Of a DNA stretch of 64,000 nt, positions 49,839 through 59,493 are shown in pieces. The stretch's first letter is position 1, and every line of letters begins with the position of its first letter. The notes beneath the pieces were generated by a model. The model searched no databases. It had not been told where the DNA came from and saw only the letters and a list, made by a program, of their open reading frames with translations. This stretch comes from Isochrysis galbana (taxonomy: Eukaryota > Haptophyta > Isochrysidales > Isochrysidaceae). The translations under genes and the position numbers were made by a program. The stretch is from positions 7,447,172 to 7,511,171 of the forward strand of contig CM030934.1 in the NCBI GenBank assembly GCA_018136815.1. Reading direction: 5' to 3'.

Positions 49839-50170
49839 AACTAAGTTCATAGTCAGTTGCCATGGAGCGCGCCGGCGCGCCCCTCCTCTCTTTCGGGCCC
49901 CCAGCCGAGGGCGGCCCCCCAACTCCTCAGCTGCCATGGACGCAGCCGCTCGTGAAGCGACCGCGTCCGCCATCCGAGGCCGAGCAGGTGCGTGCGACTC
50001 GCGTCGCGCCACATGGCCCGTGGCCCCGGCCACACCATGCACAACAGACATGCTGGCATTCCCCATGGGGAGCAGCAGTCTGCAGACTCCAGTAGGACAA
50101 GAGCAGTCCCACAGAGCCACCCCTCCATTGGGCATGCCTGATGGCATCCCGCCCTGATGACGGCCGCGCT
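49839..50170 (+). repeat. MERAG-family dispersed repeat, copy 3
   Basis: Head CAACTAAGTTCATAGTCAG, GCCATGGAGCGCGCCGG, frame MERAGAPLLSFGPPAEGG and VKRPRPPSEAEQ followed by CAG/GTGCGTGCG. The CATGCCTGATGGCATCCC block at about 50135 links it to the CACGCCTGATGGC block of family A. Confidence 0.85.
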
Positions 50171-50247
50171 GCTCCGGCAGCGCGACCCGAATCCAGGCGG
50201 CCCTCATGGGCACACAACACTTACAGGGCTTCTCAGCAACAAAGCGC

Positions 50248-50600
50248 ACAACAACTAAGTTTATACTTACTTCAGTATGGGGGGGCGCCTCGCGTCTCCC
50301 CTCTCAGGCACCAAGGCACCAATTCGCCTCCGGGGGGGGCCTGTCGGTCAACCCCATGCTCTGCCTTTTGGCATGAGCAGGGCAATCAACACCACCACCC
50401 AGCCACCCAGACCCCAGTGGGCGCGGGTCGCGAGCCGCACTCGCAGGCCCACTTGGGCCTGCTCTCGTACTGACTCCCCCCCCCCCCATCCCTGGTCGCT
50501 GGTCGCCAGGCAGACAGGGGCCTCTGGGCGGCACCCAGGGCCAGCGAGGCGAGCGAGGGAGAGGCAGGGGGGGCCAGGGGCTGAAAAAAAAAACATTCTT
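50248..50600 (+). repeat. Repeat with the shared head CAACTAAGTTTATACTTAC
   Basis: Starts with the family head at 50248 and continues with a GC-rich body (CACCAAGGCACC, GGTCGCCAGGCAGACAGGGG, GGCGAGGGAGAGGCAGG) partly like family A. Confidence 0.65.
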
Positions 50601-50989
50601 GAAGGTGCCCGCTATGCTGCTATTGACTCACACCCCTCCGGTATCGCACACGCCATCGCCTATACCCCACACTCTCACTCCAGCCCCCGCTACCCCCCCC
50701 CCCAGGGGGGGCTGGCCCGCGTGCACTACGACGGGCCATACGGGGGCGGGGCGGGCTGGGGCAGGCCTGTTGGTTCAATTCTGCAGACAAACGTAAACGC
50801 GCTCGTCGCTTACCTTACTTCATCTCTTACTTTCGTGGCCCCCGCCTTCTGGGTCTTCTTCGTCTGGCGCCGCGTTTCCGCGGTGCCCGTCTGTCGCGTA
50901 GGGTGTCTTCCTGTAAACATACGTAAATTGGCGAAAGTCTTACCATTTCTGGGGTCAAAGTGTGTCGTTTTTTTTGTCGTTCTTTTCTC

Positions 50990-51640
50990 GTTGTTCTCTT
51001 CGTTCTCTTACGGGCGTGTGCCGCATGCGCGCGCCATGGCCCCCCTCTGAGGGGACCCTCGGGTCCCCTCAGAGGGCCAGCTGGGCCTGCTCAGGGGGCA
51101 GTGGAGGCTGGGGCTGGGCCCCTGCCTCCTCTGCCTCTCCCTCGCTGGCCTCGCTGGCCCTGGGAGCAATCCTGGCGGCGTGGCTGGTCTGTGGTACAGT
51201 GCTGGAGGGGGGTGTCAGTACGATGGGGAGCCAGTGTGGGCGAGTGAGCGCGGCGCGCGGCGCGCGCTCGGGGAGAGACTGGGCAGAAATGATGTCAGCT
51301 CAGCCCCTGCCAACAGGCAGGGGCTGAGGTTGTGTGGGCAGGCCCACCCATGGGGTGTCTGCAGTGGAGGAAGGGGGGAACGCGGCCCCCATGACCCTAC
51401 CAGTTTTACTGGTAGTTGAGGGGGGGCCAGGGGCTGAGCCCAAGGCTTCCCTTGCCCCCTGAGCTGCCCTTGCTGGCCCTCTGGGTGCCCCCAAAGGACC
51501 TCTGAGAGCAGGCCGTGGCGCGCCGCATGGCGACGCGCGACGCGCCGCAGGGAGAGAGGTGGAAGAGAGTGAAGCGAGGGAGAGGGGGGGATTTGCACCC
51601 CCCCCCATGGAGTGTGGTGGGAAACGAGACCCGTTTGCAT
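50990..51640. repeat. Hairpin-rich GC repeat region
   Basis: Perfect stems: CCCTCTGAGGGGACCC / GGGTCCCCTCAGAGGG (51043-51075), CAGCCCCTGCC / GGCAGGGGCTG (51302-51328), CTACCAG / CTGGTAG (51398-51416). Interspersed with CTGAGCTGCC- and GCGCGCCATGGC-like blocks of families A/B. No gene. Confidence 0.7.
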
Positions 51641-51867
51641 AAGCAAACGGGCGGAGAGGGGCGGCTGGCGACAGGGGGGGAATGAGGAGGGAGAGGCTCA
51701 AGGCGCCAACAGGAACCCTTGTGGCAGGTATCTCGAGGTGCAGTCTTTTATTCCTCGAGGATCGCTTCGCGGCGAGAGCTGTAAGGGCCGTCCAGCTTCA
51801 TGGACGAGAGGTTCCTCCCCCCCCCCCCCCCCCTCGGTGCTTTTTCCCGGAGAGTCGCCCGACGTAG

Positions 51868-52090
51868 GTCGGTCCGCCTCAATGGGTTTTCCCTCATTGT
51901 AGCTTGTGGGGAGTTGTAATGGGAGCCGGGGGGTTGTTTGCGAGGACGAGGGGGGAGATTCGTAGGGGTGCATATGCGTATGTGCCTAGTGACAACACAC
52001 GTCAAGGCGTATGGGCAAGTGCGCTGAGGGGTGTCGTGATAGTACCGGGCTAGTGGGAGTAGTGGTACTAACGCTCAGTTGTATTATTAT
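51868..52090 (+). repeat. About 225-bp dispersed repeat, copy 1
   Basis: Matches 60508-60738 in direct orientation: TCCGCCTCAATGGGTTTTCC, TTGTGGGGAGTT, AATGGGAGCCGGGGG, CGTCAAGGCGTATGGGCA, GGCTAGTGGGAGTAGTGGT and GCTCAGTTGTATTAT. Confidence 0.85.
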
Positions 52091-52284
52091 TTATTATCAA
52101 CAAAGCGCACAACACACAGCTCTAGAACACCAGAGAAGGGCAAACACCACGCACAGCCAACCGCTCAGAGCCGACGCTATCCCACCTCACCCTAATCACG
52201 TATTCCTCCCACCTACATCTTATCGCGCTGGCTGCTAGGGAGCAGCCTGGGCGGCAACAAAAAGCAGAAAGGTCATGACGGACA

Positions 52285-52971
52285 GTGAGTGAGACACCTG
52301 CTGTTGGACAGTTGGTCGCTGGTTCGACGGAACTTGAACTTGTTAGACTTTGTGCAATGACGGACACGCAGTCGTTAAGAAGGAATAGGAGACGGCAGAA
52401 GGGAGTGGGCCCAAGGGGCTTGGTGAGGATGTTGTTCGTCGATTCCGCCCTCGCCGTCAACAAGACTCTCGCCGACACGGGAGCCGGCCCCTCGGTTGTG
52501 ACCACCGAGCTGTTGGCTGCATTGCCGCCATCACAGCCCTCCTCTCACTCGCCCTCGCCTCTCGCCGCTCGTTCGATGTCGCTTTCGCCGCCGTCCTCGC
52601 CCTCGCTCAAGCCCGCCTGCCCGCCTTCCTCTGCTGACGGGCTTCAGCCCGTCAGCACCTCTGAAGTCGTCTCCCTCGCCGCGCCTGCCGCCGGCTTTGC
52701 CCCTTCCTCATTGCCCTCATACCCTATGGGCCACTCAAATTCGTCAGATGTCAGCGAGCATAAGGTTGCCTGGGACATGTCGCATAGCAAGGGCGCGCTT
52801 TGCAACGAGATCGCGGAGGAAAGCTGCGGCGCAAAAGAAGAAATGAACCCTTCACGCCCCCTTTCGGAGGTCGGAGGGGGGTTAAGGGGGGGGGGGGAGA
52901 GAATACAAGTCTCTCGGGGTCCCATGGGAAGCGGGGACCGGGGAGGGGAAAATCCGAATCTGAGGTTTTAG
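52285..52971 (+). pseudogene. Retropepsin-like fragment of an LTR retrotransposon (tentative)
   Basis: The frame reads ALAVNKTLADTGAGPSVVTT followed by ELLAALPP. DTGAGPS is the active-site signature of retroviral-type aspartic proteases (DTGAS/DTGAG). The following Ser/Pro-rich region (SPSPLAARSMSLSPPSSPSL) and the rest are not recognised, and no RT or integrase follows. Confidence 0.5.
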
Positions 52972-52979
52972 TCTCTCCG

Positions 52980-53766
52980 TCCACAGTCCACAACCCAAGC
53001 CGCTTGCACCCTCGGCCTCGGCCAACGCCATCGCACGTTGACGGTGGACCCCACGTAGAACCTACCGATCACTAACTAGCATTCTTTGTTGAGCTTTGGC
53101 GGGTGGGGCGTTGGGGCTGCCCGCCAACCAATACCCCGGTGAGTAAGTACTACTAGTACGTAGTACGTTATGGGCTGTCGGCCCTTGCGGCATGCAGCAT
53201 AGGGCCCTGGCTCCGGACCTGCCTCCTACGTTCTATGAATTCCAGCTCTAAAGTGCGCACACTAATCACTTAGAGTAGACTGAAGAGTGAGAGGCCCTTC
53301 TATGGTTCAATAGAGCAGCCCCTTTTCCTGCGACTGGGCAAGCCCATTCAGGTTGGGTCCCGAGGCCTCTCGAGTCATTCGCAATCACTCTTCCCATTCG
53401 CTCTTCGTTGGAGTGGCAGCAGTGCGGCTTGAAGAAGAGACGTGGGCTGGACGTGTCCGACAATGCCGCACGCGCCGTTTCTGAGTTCCCAGCCCCGTCT
53501 CTATTTTGCAGCCGCTTCTTCTCTCTTTCGGCTGGTAAGGGCAACATAATGGGCTACTTGCTTTAGGTCCTGGGAGGGGAGACTCGGTTGAAAATCATGG
53601 CAGGCGCGAGTGGCTACGCAAGCCTTCCGCGTCAAAGCAACAATATTGAAAGCAAGTGAGAGCAACGCCCACGGCGATTGTAAGATAGAAGCTAGAGACT
53701 CAGGTCTTCTGTCTTTCGCGGCATGGCCCGTGGCGGTCGTAACTCCATATCTCTGCGATCAATCTC
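52980..53766. other. 3' flank of the helicase gene, no gene recognised
   Basis: Unique-looking spacer; nothing coding is supported. Confidence 0.45.
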
Positions 53767-55812
53767 CTAGTCGGCCTCCTTCCTAGACATCGTGCTAGAG
53801 GAGCCCTTGGCCTTGTCCCCGGGGCGCTTTGAAAGTGCCAGCTTGCGTGGTCCTTGCTGTGGAGACCCGCCCGCTTCTCCGTCTCTCATGGCCCCATCGC
53901 CACGATCAGAACTGGCGGGCAACGTCCGCTGCTTCTTAAAAATTGCCTTACGTGCCCGGGGCTTCTCGGCAAGTTGCTTGCGCTTCTTCTTGCGCATGGG
54001 CTGCAAACGAAGCATCCAATCGGGCACTGGGCACCCCGATGCCTTCATCACGTTCGCGATCGAACGAAGCTGTTCCACGTCTTCCTCCGTGAAGAATGTC
54101 ACTGCCCTTCCCATCATGCCCGCTCGCCCGGTCCGTCCTATACGGTGAATGTAAGATACGGTCGTCTGGGGAAAATCGAAGTTGATTACGAGCTGCACAC
54201 CCTTAAAGTCCATTCCTCTCGCCATGAGCTCAGTGGCAATGAGGACCCACACTTTGCCCAGTCGAAACTGGTCGACGATGTGATCGCGCTGAGCCTGCGA
54301 GCGGTCAGCGTGGATGACGTCGACGCGGATGCCGTCGAGGACGAGTTGGTGAAAGAGCTGCACCGCGCGCTCCTTAGACTGAACGAATACCAGGACAGGC
54401 GGCTTGATGCCCTGCTTTATCATCTGGCGCAGCGCGAGGATCTTGCCGTCCTCACGTCCCACGAAGAGCAGCGATTGTTCAACGGTCTCCGCAGCCGCAT
54501 TCTTCTCGCCTACCACCACGCGCACCGGCTGGCGCAACACCGTGTCTGCAAGCTGCTCGATGGTTGGCATCATGGTCGCCGAGAAGAGGGCGCGCGTGAC
54601 GGACTTGTGGGTGCATGCGCCAAGCAACGTGTCCACCTGCTCTAAGAATCCCAGGTCGAGCAGCTTATCCGCCTCATCCAGCACAAGCATCGTCACGTGC
54701 TCCATGGGAAGAAGCCCCTTGTTGATCAGCCCAACTAGGCGCAGTGGCGTCGAGACCATGATGTCGTACCGGGTGAGCGACGCCGCGCCGCCGCCGCTGT
54801 AGCCCCCTCCGCGCTCCTCGGCCTGCGCCCCAGTAACCATCTTGCGCGTTAGCAGAGCCGCCTTGAGCTTCCCGCCTTGGGCCAACTTGAGCACCTCACG
54901 GTGCGTCTGTCGCGCCAGCTCCTGCGTCGGGGCCACGAGTACCGCCCTAGGCCCTGAGCCAGAGCGTTTGCGCGAGCTCCCAGTTATGGTGAGGTGCTGC
55001 AGCATCGGGATCACAAAGGCGGCCGTCTTGCCAGAACCTGTCGGGGCGCACGCAAGGAGCTCCCGCCCACCAAGCAGCGCCGGAATCGCCTGCATCTGCA
55101 CGCGAGTGAGCTCATGGTAGCCTGCAATGTAGCGTGGATCGGCGAGGGTAAGGGCGTCGCGACTAGTGCGTGCAGCATGGAGCGACATGTGGGGCGGCTG
55201 CCCTGGTGTGACAGGCGAACAGTTTGGCCTGAGGATCAGCGCACCGGCAGTCATGATGTTGCGGTAGAGGAATGGCCGCATGGCATACTTCTCAGAGAGC
55301 TCGTGCGCACTCTGCACGGGCGGCGGGAGCTCGTTGCCGTACGCGTGGATGCGGAGCGCCTTGCGCAGTTGATTAGCCTCGGCAACTTGGCGCGGTGTAG
55401 GCGATGCGGACGAGCTCGCCGGCTCCCCCTTGGCCGGTGGTTCGTCGGCCAGCCCCTCGTTGGTCGCCCGCCGATTATCGGCCCGCCCTTTCTCCGGCCG
55501 CGCGTCGGTCGCCCGCCCTTTCTCCGGCCGCCCGTCGGTCGCCCGCCCTTTCGCCGGCCGCCCGTCGGTCGCCCGCCCTTTCGCCGGCCGCCCCTGACCA
55601 TGGACTTGTTCAGCATGGCTGCTCAGCAGCTTCGTCTGTCGTCCACGCACGAGCAGCTGCTCAGGCTGATCTGGCGGCTCGGTCTGAGCACCGAAGAAGT
55701 CGAGCGGCGAGAGTGCAGCCGTACGCACCGGCACTGCCTCGGCCTCGCGCGCCCGCCGGGTCCCGCGCGAGAAGCGGCAGCCGGCGGTGAGGCCGAAGGC
55801 GTCGCTTGCCAT
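53767..55812 (-). CDS. DDX52: DEAD-box RNA helicase, DDX52/Rok1 type
   Basis: 681 aa, single exon. It is an ATP-dependent RNA helicase of the nucleolar small-subunit processome (18S rRNA maturation) by family. Motifs: Q-motif region YHELTRVQMQAIP, I APTGSGKT (256-263), Ia PTQELA, Ib STPLRL, II DEAD (379-382), III SAT (411-413), IV VLVFVQSKERA, V LIATELMARGMDF, VI HRIGRTGRAG (556-565). The sequence VWVLIATELMARGMDFKG and the TFFTEEDVEQLRSIANVM segment are characteristic of DDX52/Rok1. The basic C-terminus (MRKKKRKQ, KAIFKKQ) suits nucleolar targeting. The N-terminal 150 residues are disordered and include tandem GRATDGRPAK decapeptides. The start ATG at 55812 is the first in frame. Confidence 0.95.
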   Translation of the reverse strand: MASDAFGLTAGCRFSRGTRRAREAEAVPVRTAALSPLDFFGAQTEPPDQPEQLLVRGRQTKLLSSHAEQVHGQGRPAKGRATDGRPAKGRATDGRPEKGRATDARPEKGRADNRRATNEGLADEPPAKGEPASSSASPTPRQVAEANQLRKALRIHAYGNELPPPVQSAHELSEKYAMRPFLYRNIMTAGALILRPNCSPVTPGQPPHMSLHAARTSRDALTLADPRYIAGYHELTRVQMQAIPALLGGRELLACAPTGSGKTAAFVIPMLQHLTITGSSRKRSGSGPRAVLVAPTQELARQTHREVLKLAQGGKLKAALLTRKMVTGAQAEERGGGYSGGGAASLTRYDIMVSTPLRLVGLINKGLLPMEHVTMLVLDEADKLLDLGFLEQVDTLLGACTHKSVTRALFSATMMPTIEQLADTVLRQPVRVVVGEKNAAAETVEQSLLFVGREDGKILALRQMIKQGIKPPVLVFVQSKERAVQLFHQLVLDGIRVDVIHADRSQAQRDHIVDQFRLGKVWVLIATELMARGMDFKGVQLVINFDFPQTTVSYIHRIGRTGRAGMMGRAVTFFTEEDVEQLRSIANVMKASGCPVPDWMLRLQPMRKKKRKQLAEKPRARKAIFKKQRTLPASSDRGDGAMRDGEAGGSPQQGPRKLALSKRPGDKAKGSSSTMSRKEAD
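55490..55600 (-). repeat. 30-bp coding minisatellite in DDX52
   Basis: Four to five units of GGTCGCCCGCCCTTT(C/T)(G/T)CCGGCCGCCCGTC encode the GRATDGRPAK decapeptide with small changes (EK, DA). Confidence 0.9.
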
Positions 55813-55975
55813 CGCGGCGACGCGGACAGAGAGAGAGGACGGAGAGAGAGAGAGGACAAAAGGGAGAGCAAAGAAAGGGAGCGAGCATGTCAGAGTTTTC
55901 TTGTTGTCCTAGTTTAATCCTAGTGCTGAGGGACCGTGCCTCATCGGCAACGGAGCCCCTCCTGCTAAGTTGTCT

Positions 55976-56095
55976 CATAGGTACCTACGAAGGTATTATG
56001 CCATAGGTATAGGTAGGGTCAATACCTATGTACCTCCGTAGTACATAGGTAGTCACCTTATTGTAGGTATGCCAGACCAATCACCATAGGTACTA
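55976..56095. promoter_or_regulatory. Cluster of ATAGGTA/TACCTAT motifs upstream of DDX52
   Basis: About ten copies of AGGTA or its complement in 120 bp (CATAGGTACCTACG, CCATAGGTATAGGTAGG, AATACCTATGTACCTCC, ACATAGGTAG, GTAGGTATG, CCATAGGTAC), many forming small palindromes, about 165-285 bp upstream of the helicase start. A regulatory role is inferred from density and position. Confidence 0.45.
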
Positions 56096-56179
56096 TCGAT
56101 GTTGTCGTAGCGAAGCTCAGAGGCTGCAACCGCAGGTTCAGGTTTGGTTATTTTTTAAAAAAATCCCCGTGAAAGTGAA

Positions 56180-56340
56180 ATGTATATAAAATTAAGAGCA
56201 ATACCCCCCCCCCCTCTCTCCCTTGCCCCCCCCCTCCCCCCTCCCTCCCTTCTCTTGTTCGCCTGTCCTCATGTCCCTCCTCCGTCCAATGGACAGTGCA
56301 CCGGAGCTCGAGCCCCCCCCCCCCTTTCCCCCTTGCCGCG
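56180..56340 (+). repeat. C-runs and pyrimidine tracts
   Basis: Poly-C/CT stretches at 56203-56262 and 56310-56328. No gene. Confidence 0.7.
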
Positions 56341-56574
56341 TAGACATCACGAAATTATCGTTTTTTTTCTCTTCGCGCGTTTAGAGGTAGCTCCGGCCTG
56401 ATGGACAAGAAAAAGATTGCTCTAGCTATCGCCTTGGTAACCGCCATTGCCCTGACTATGTCCCTGCCACTCACATCCTCAATGCAATTATAATAAAGAG
56501 AAGGGGGACATGACACACACGCCCACGACGAGCGAGAACCTTGGACGGAGGAGGGACGAACAAGAGAAGGGAGG

Positions 56575-56710
56575 AAGATATGTACGACTTTACCATGTGA
56601 ATAACTACAAACCCGAGTACCTAAATATAGGTGAAATTCGAGTCTTTGACCGTGATGAACAATTGGTGTCCTTGAACAAACCATGCACAGCTAGCTCACG
56701 TTACAAAGAG
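56575..56710 (+). pseudogene. Discoidin/F5-8C-like domain fragment
   Basis: About 45 residues: RYVRLYHVNN, LNIGEIRVFD and NKPCTASSRY, matching the start of galactose-binding F5/8 type C-like domains found in algae and their viruses (RYVKI ... LNLGEIVV ... NKPATQSS). It ends abruptly at the repeat terminus GGTGCAACTCGAGGTTCCC. Confidence 0.55.
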
Positions 56711-57561
56711 GGTGCAACTCGAGGTTCCCTTTTTTTGTCACACCCCTCCCGGCTATTTAGGTATATAATTTCTAATGACCCCTAACTTCGCCCCTAACTC
56801 GGGGGTTGACCGCGCGCAAACAAACATAAACACGGGGACCCATCAAGCAAGAGACGTCTTGTGTTTCGTTTGTTTGTGCCTCCCGTTGCAATATCGCCTC
56901 CGCATCAAAGGTCAGTTGCATTTTCTCCGTCTTGTAAAAGCGAATATACTTTGTCTTCCACAGTACCACAACTAAGTTTATACTTGGTTGACCCATGGGG
57001 GGGCACGAGCCCCCCCCTCTCTCCACTCCTCCCCTGCCATGGGGGAGGAACCACCCATCCTCCTGGCACGCCTGATGGCTTGCCAGGAGGCCACTGCCCT
57101 ACTGACCCACTCCCTTCCCCACAGGCTCGCCCCATTCGCCCATCCTGGCCCCTCGTGACCAGCCCATCGCTCCAACCCCCCCTCTCCCCCTGGTCGACAG
57201 GCAGACAGGTGCAGATTGGGGGCCCCAGAGGCTCGGGAGACCAGCAAGGGAGAGGCAGGGGAGGCCAGGGCCCAGCCCCAGCCTCCTCTGCCCCCTGAGC
57301 TGGCCTCCAGGAGCCTCCAAGGGCCGCCATAGGGCAGCTGGAGGCCTGCCGCAGGCGCGCCATCGCGCGTGCCTGCAGGAGAGGGGAGAGAGCGCACGGA
57401 GAAGGGGGTGGGCGGAGCGAGAGCTCCGCTCACCGGAAAATAGGTAAGTCCCGCACCTGTTTACAGGATAAGTCGGGGCTGAGGCCGCCGCCCACTCGGA
57501 GACACAGGAGGAAGGGGGGGAATGATCACCGGGGGGAGGCGCGGGCCACCGGACCATATCT

Positions 57562-59318
57562 AAGCCTGTTGCGGGTAAAGGGGGGGCCTTGTACACTTCC
57601 CCCCGTCCGTTCCGTTTTTAGGTCTTCCCGCGCGACTCCCTCTCCGTCGCCGCGCCCCAGTCCCCTTCTTCCCGTATCGTCCCGTATCGGTCCGCCCCCC
57701 CCTCTCCTCCCCGCGGAAGCCCTCTTCCCCCTCTCCCCTCCCGTCTCTCCCCGAGTGCTTCCTTGAGTTCCCGACCCCCTTTTGTCTATCTCTTTCCCGC
57801 GCGATTCCCTTCCCCCGCCCCGACCGCCAACGCCGCCTCCCTCCTCAATGCCAACGACTCCGCGCTCCTTTGGGCCGCCCGCCTCGGCACGGACTCTGCC
57901 GGCCTCGTCGCCACGTCCCGCTCCACGCACGGCATTCGTCTCGACTCCCTCTCGCCCGCCCAACGCGCCGCCGTCGACTCCAGCCTGCCCCGCGCGCTCG
58001 CCCAGGCCAAACACGCCCCCGTCCGCGGCACGCCCACCCGCGACCTTGCCCCACCGTCTTTCATGCGTCATGTCTTCGCCGCCCGCTGCAGCCTACGACG
58101 TCGCTCGAGCCACCCTCGCCCTTGCACACCACGAGAAGGACGTGGGCATCACCTACGGCGGCCTCGCCCTCTCTTCCTCACCGCGTTTCACGGCCGCCAT
58201 CGCCGCCAACGTCGACCTTTCCGAACCCGCCCCCGCCAACCTCGAAGCCCTCGCCGACGCCACATGGGGCGACCGCAACATCTACGCCGTCTTGCTCACC
58301 TTCGGCGGCGGCGCCATCATGCACCAAACGAAGAAGCTCGCTCTTGTCGTCGACTCCTCGATGGAGGCAGAAGGCATCGCCTCCTGCAAAGCCGCCGAGG
58401 GTGTCTCCTACGCGCGCGAGATCCTGCGCGCCATCGGCGTCCCGCTCGAAGGGCCCACCCTCGTCGGGACTGACAACCTCGCCAACATGCGCGTCGGCTC
58501 GCTGCGATCGGCCCCTTCTCGCGCGCGCCACTTCATGCGCCGATACCACACGCTCCTTCAGCGCGTTGCCGCCGGCGAAGTCGCCCTCCGCCACGTCGGC
58601 ACAGAACACATGGCAGCCGATTTTCTGACAAAGTGGCTCCCCAAGCGCAAGCTCGACGCTTGCGTCCGTTACGCCACCAACGCCTGGGCCCACGCCTCCG
58701 CCTGAATCATTCGGCCCCGCCTCCACTCTCCCCGCCTTCTGCGATGCGCACGCCACCCCGACATCGGCTCTCGCATCGGGGGGGGTGTTGCGGGTAAAGG
58801 GGGGGCCTTGTACACTTCCCCCCGTCCGTTCCGTTTTTAGGTCTTCCCGCGCGACTCCCTCTCCGTCGCCGCGCCCCAGTCCCCTTCTTCCCGTATCGTC
58901 CCGTATCGGTCCGCCCCCCCTCTCCTCCCCGCGGAAGCCCTCTTCCCCCTCTCCCCTCCCGTCTCTCCCCGAGTGCTTCCTTGAGTTCCCGACCCCTTTT
59001 GTCTATCTCTTTCCCGCGCGATTCCCTTCCCCCCCCCGCGCGTGACGTTTTCTCTCGGTGTCTTGACTACGCTCCGCGCCATCGCTCGAGCGCCTTCCGT
59101 GCCCCCTTGTCCGTCCCTCGTTCCCGTTCTCGTGTCGCTGTGCCCCGTGATGGCTGAGAGTGCGCCCATGTCTTCGGCCCCGTCCCCGCACGCTTCCTCG
59201 GCTCCCGATTGTTCACCCTCCATGCTCCAGTTGGGCCATACTTCTCATGTTACAGTTCAGCCTCCTCTCACACCCAGCCGCACCACAGCCACAGCTCCAC
59301 AAGATTCACCACAAAGCC
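57562..59318 (+). mobile_element. Ty1/copia LTR retrotransposon, internally deleted
   Basis: The 3' LTR is 58786-59313 (528 bp, TGTTGCGG...ACCACA). The 5' LTR is retained only for its first 251 bp (57567-57817). The 5-bp target duplication AAGCC flanks it (57562-57566 and 59314-59318). The polypurine tract ATCGGGGGGGG sits at 58775-58785. LTR halves are nearly identical, so insertion was recent. Most of gag, protease, integrase and RT is missing. Confidence 0.93.
57826..58705 (+). pseudogene. Copia gag-pre-integrase scrap joined to RNase H
   Basis: Frame 1 (to about 58062) reads SALLWAARLGTDSAGL and GIRLDSLSPAQR, the GAG-pre-integrase (LWHxRLGH) region with zinc ligands lost. After a deletion joint, frame 2 (about 58065-58705) reads LALVVDSSMEAEGIA, GTDNLANMRVG, RARHFMRRYHTL and EHMAADFLTKWLPK, the copia RNase H domain with its D-E-D pattern. 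No RT remains. Not functional. Confidence 0.88.
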
Positions 59319-59493
59319 CTTCACCCCTATCCCCCTAGTAGTGCACGGGGGGAGTCGCCTTATAGCGGGGGGAGAAGGGCCGGGGGAGTGGGGGTGTAGA
59401 AAGTTCTCCTACGTGAGTAGAAAGTAGAGGGTCCACGGCCGCGGGTGCGGTGAGACTATTAAAAGGTTTAATTAATTGTCTTCCACAGTACCA

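Larger units (their letters stand above)
56951..59493 (+). mobile_element. Family A element with 18-bp target duplication, interrupted by a copia element
   Basis: TTGTCTTCCACAGTACCA occurs at 56951-56968 and again at 59476-59493. Between them the element starts CAACTAAGTTTATACTTGG and ends AGGTTTAATTAA. Without the nested copia it is about 755 bp. The long duplication fits target-primed (LINE/SINE-like) insertion. It has no convincing protein. Copies at 3965-4686, 16103-16440, 24408-24905, 60200-60300 and 63368-64000 are partial or diverged. Confidence 0.9.
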
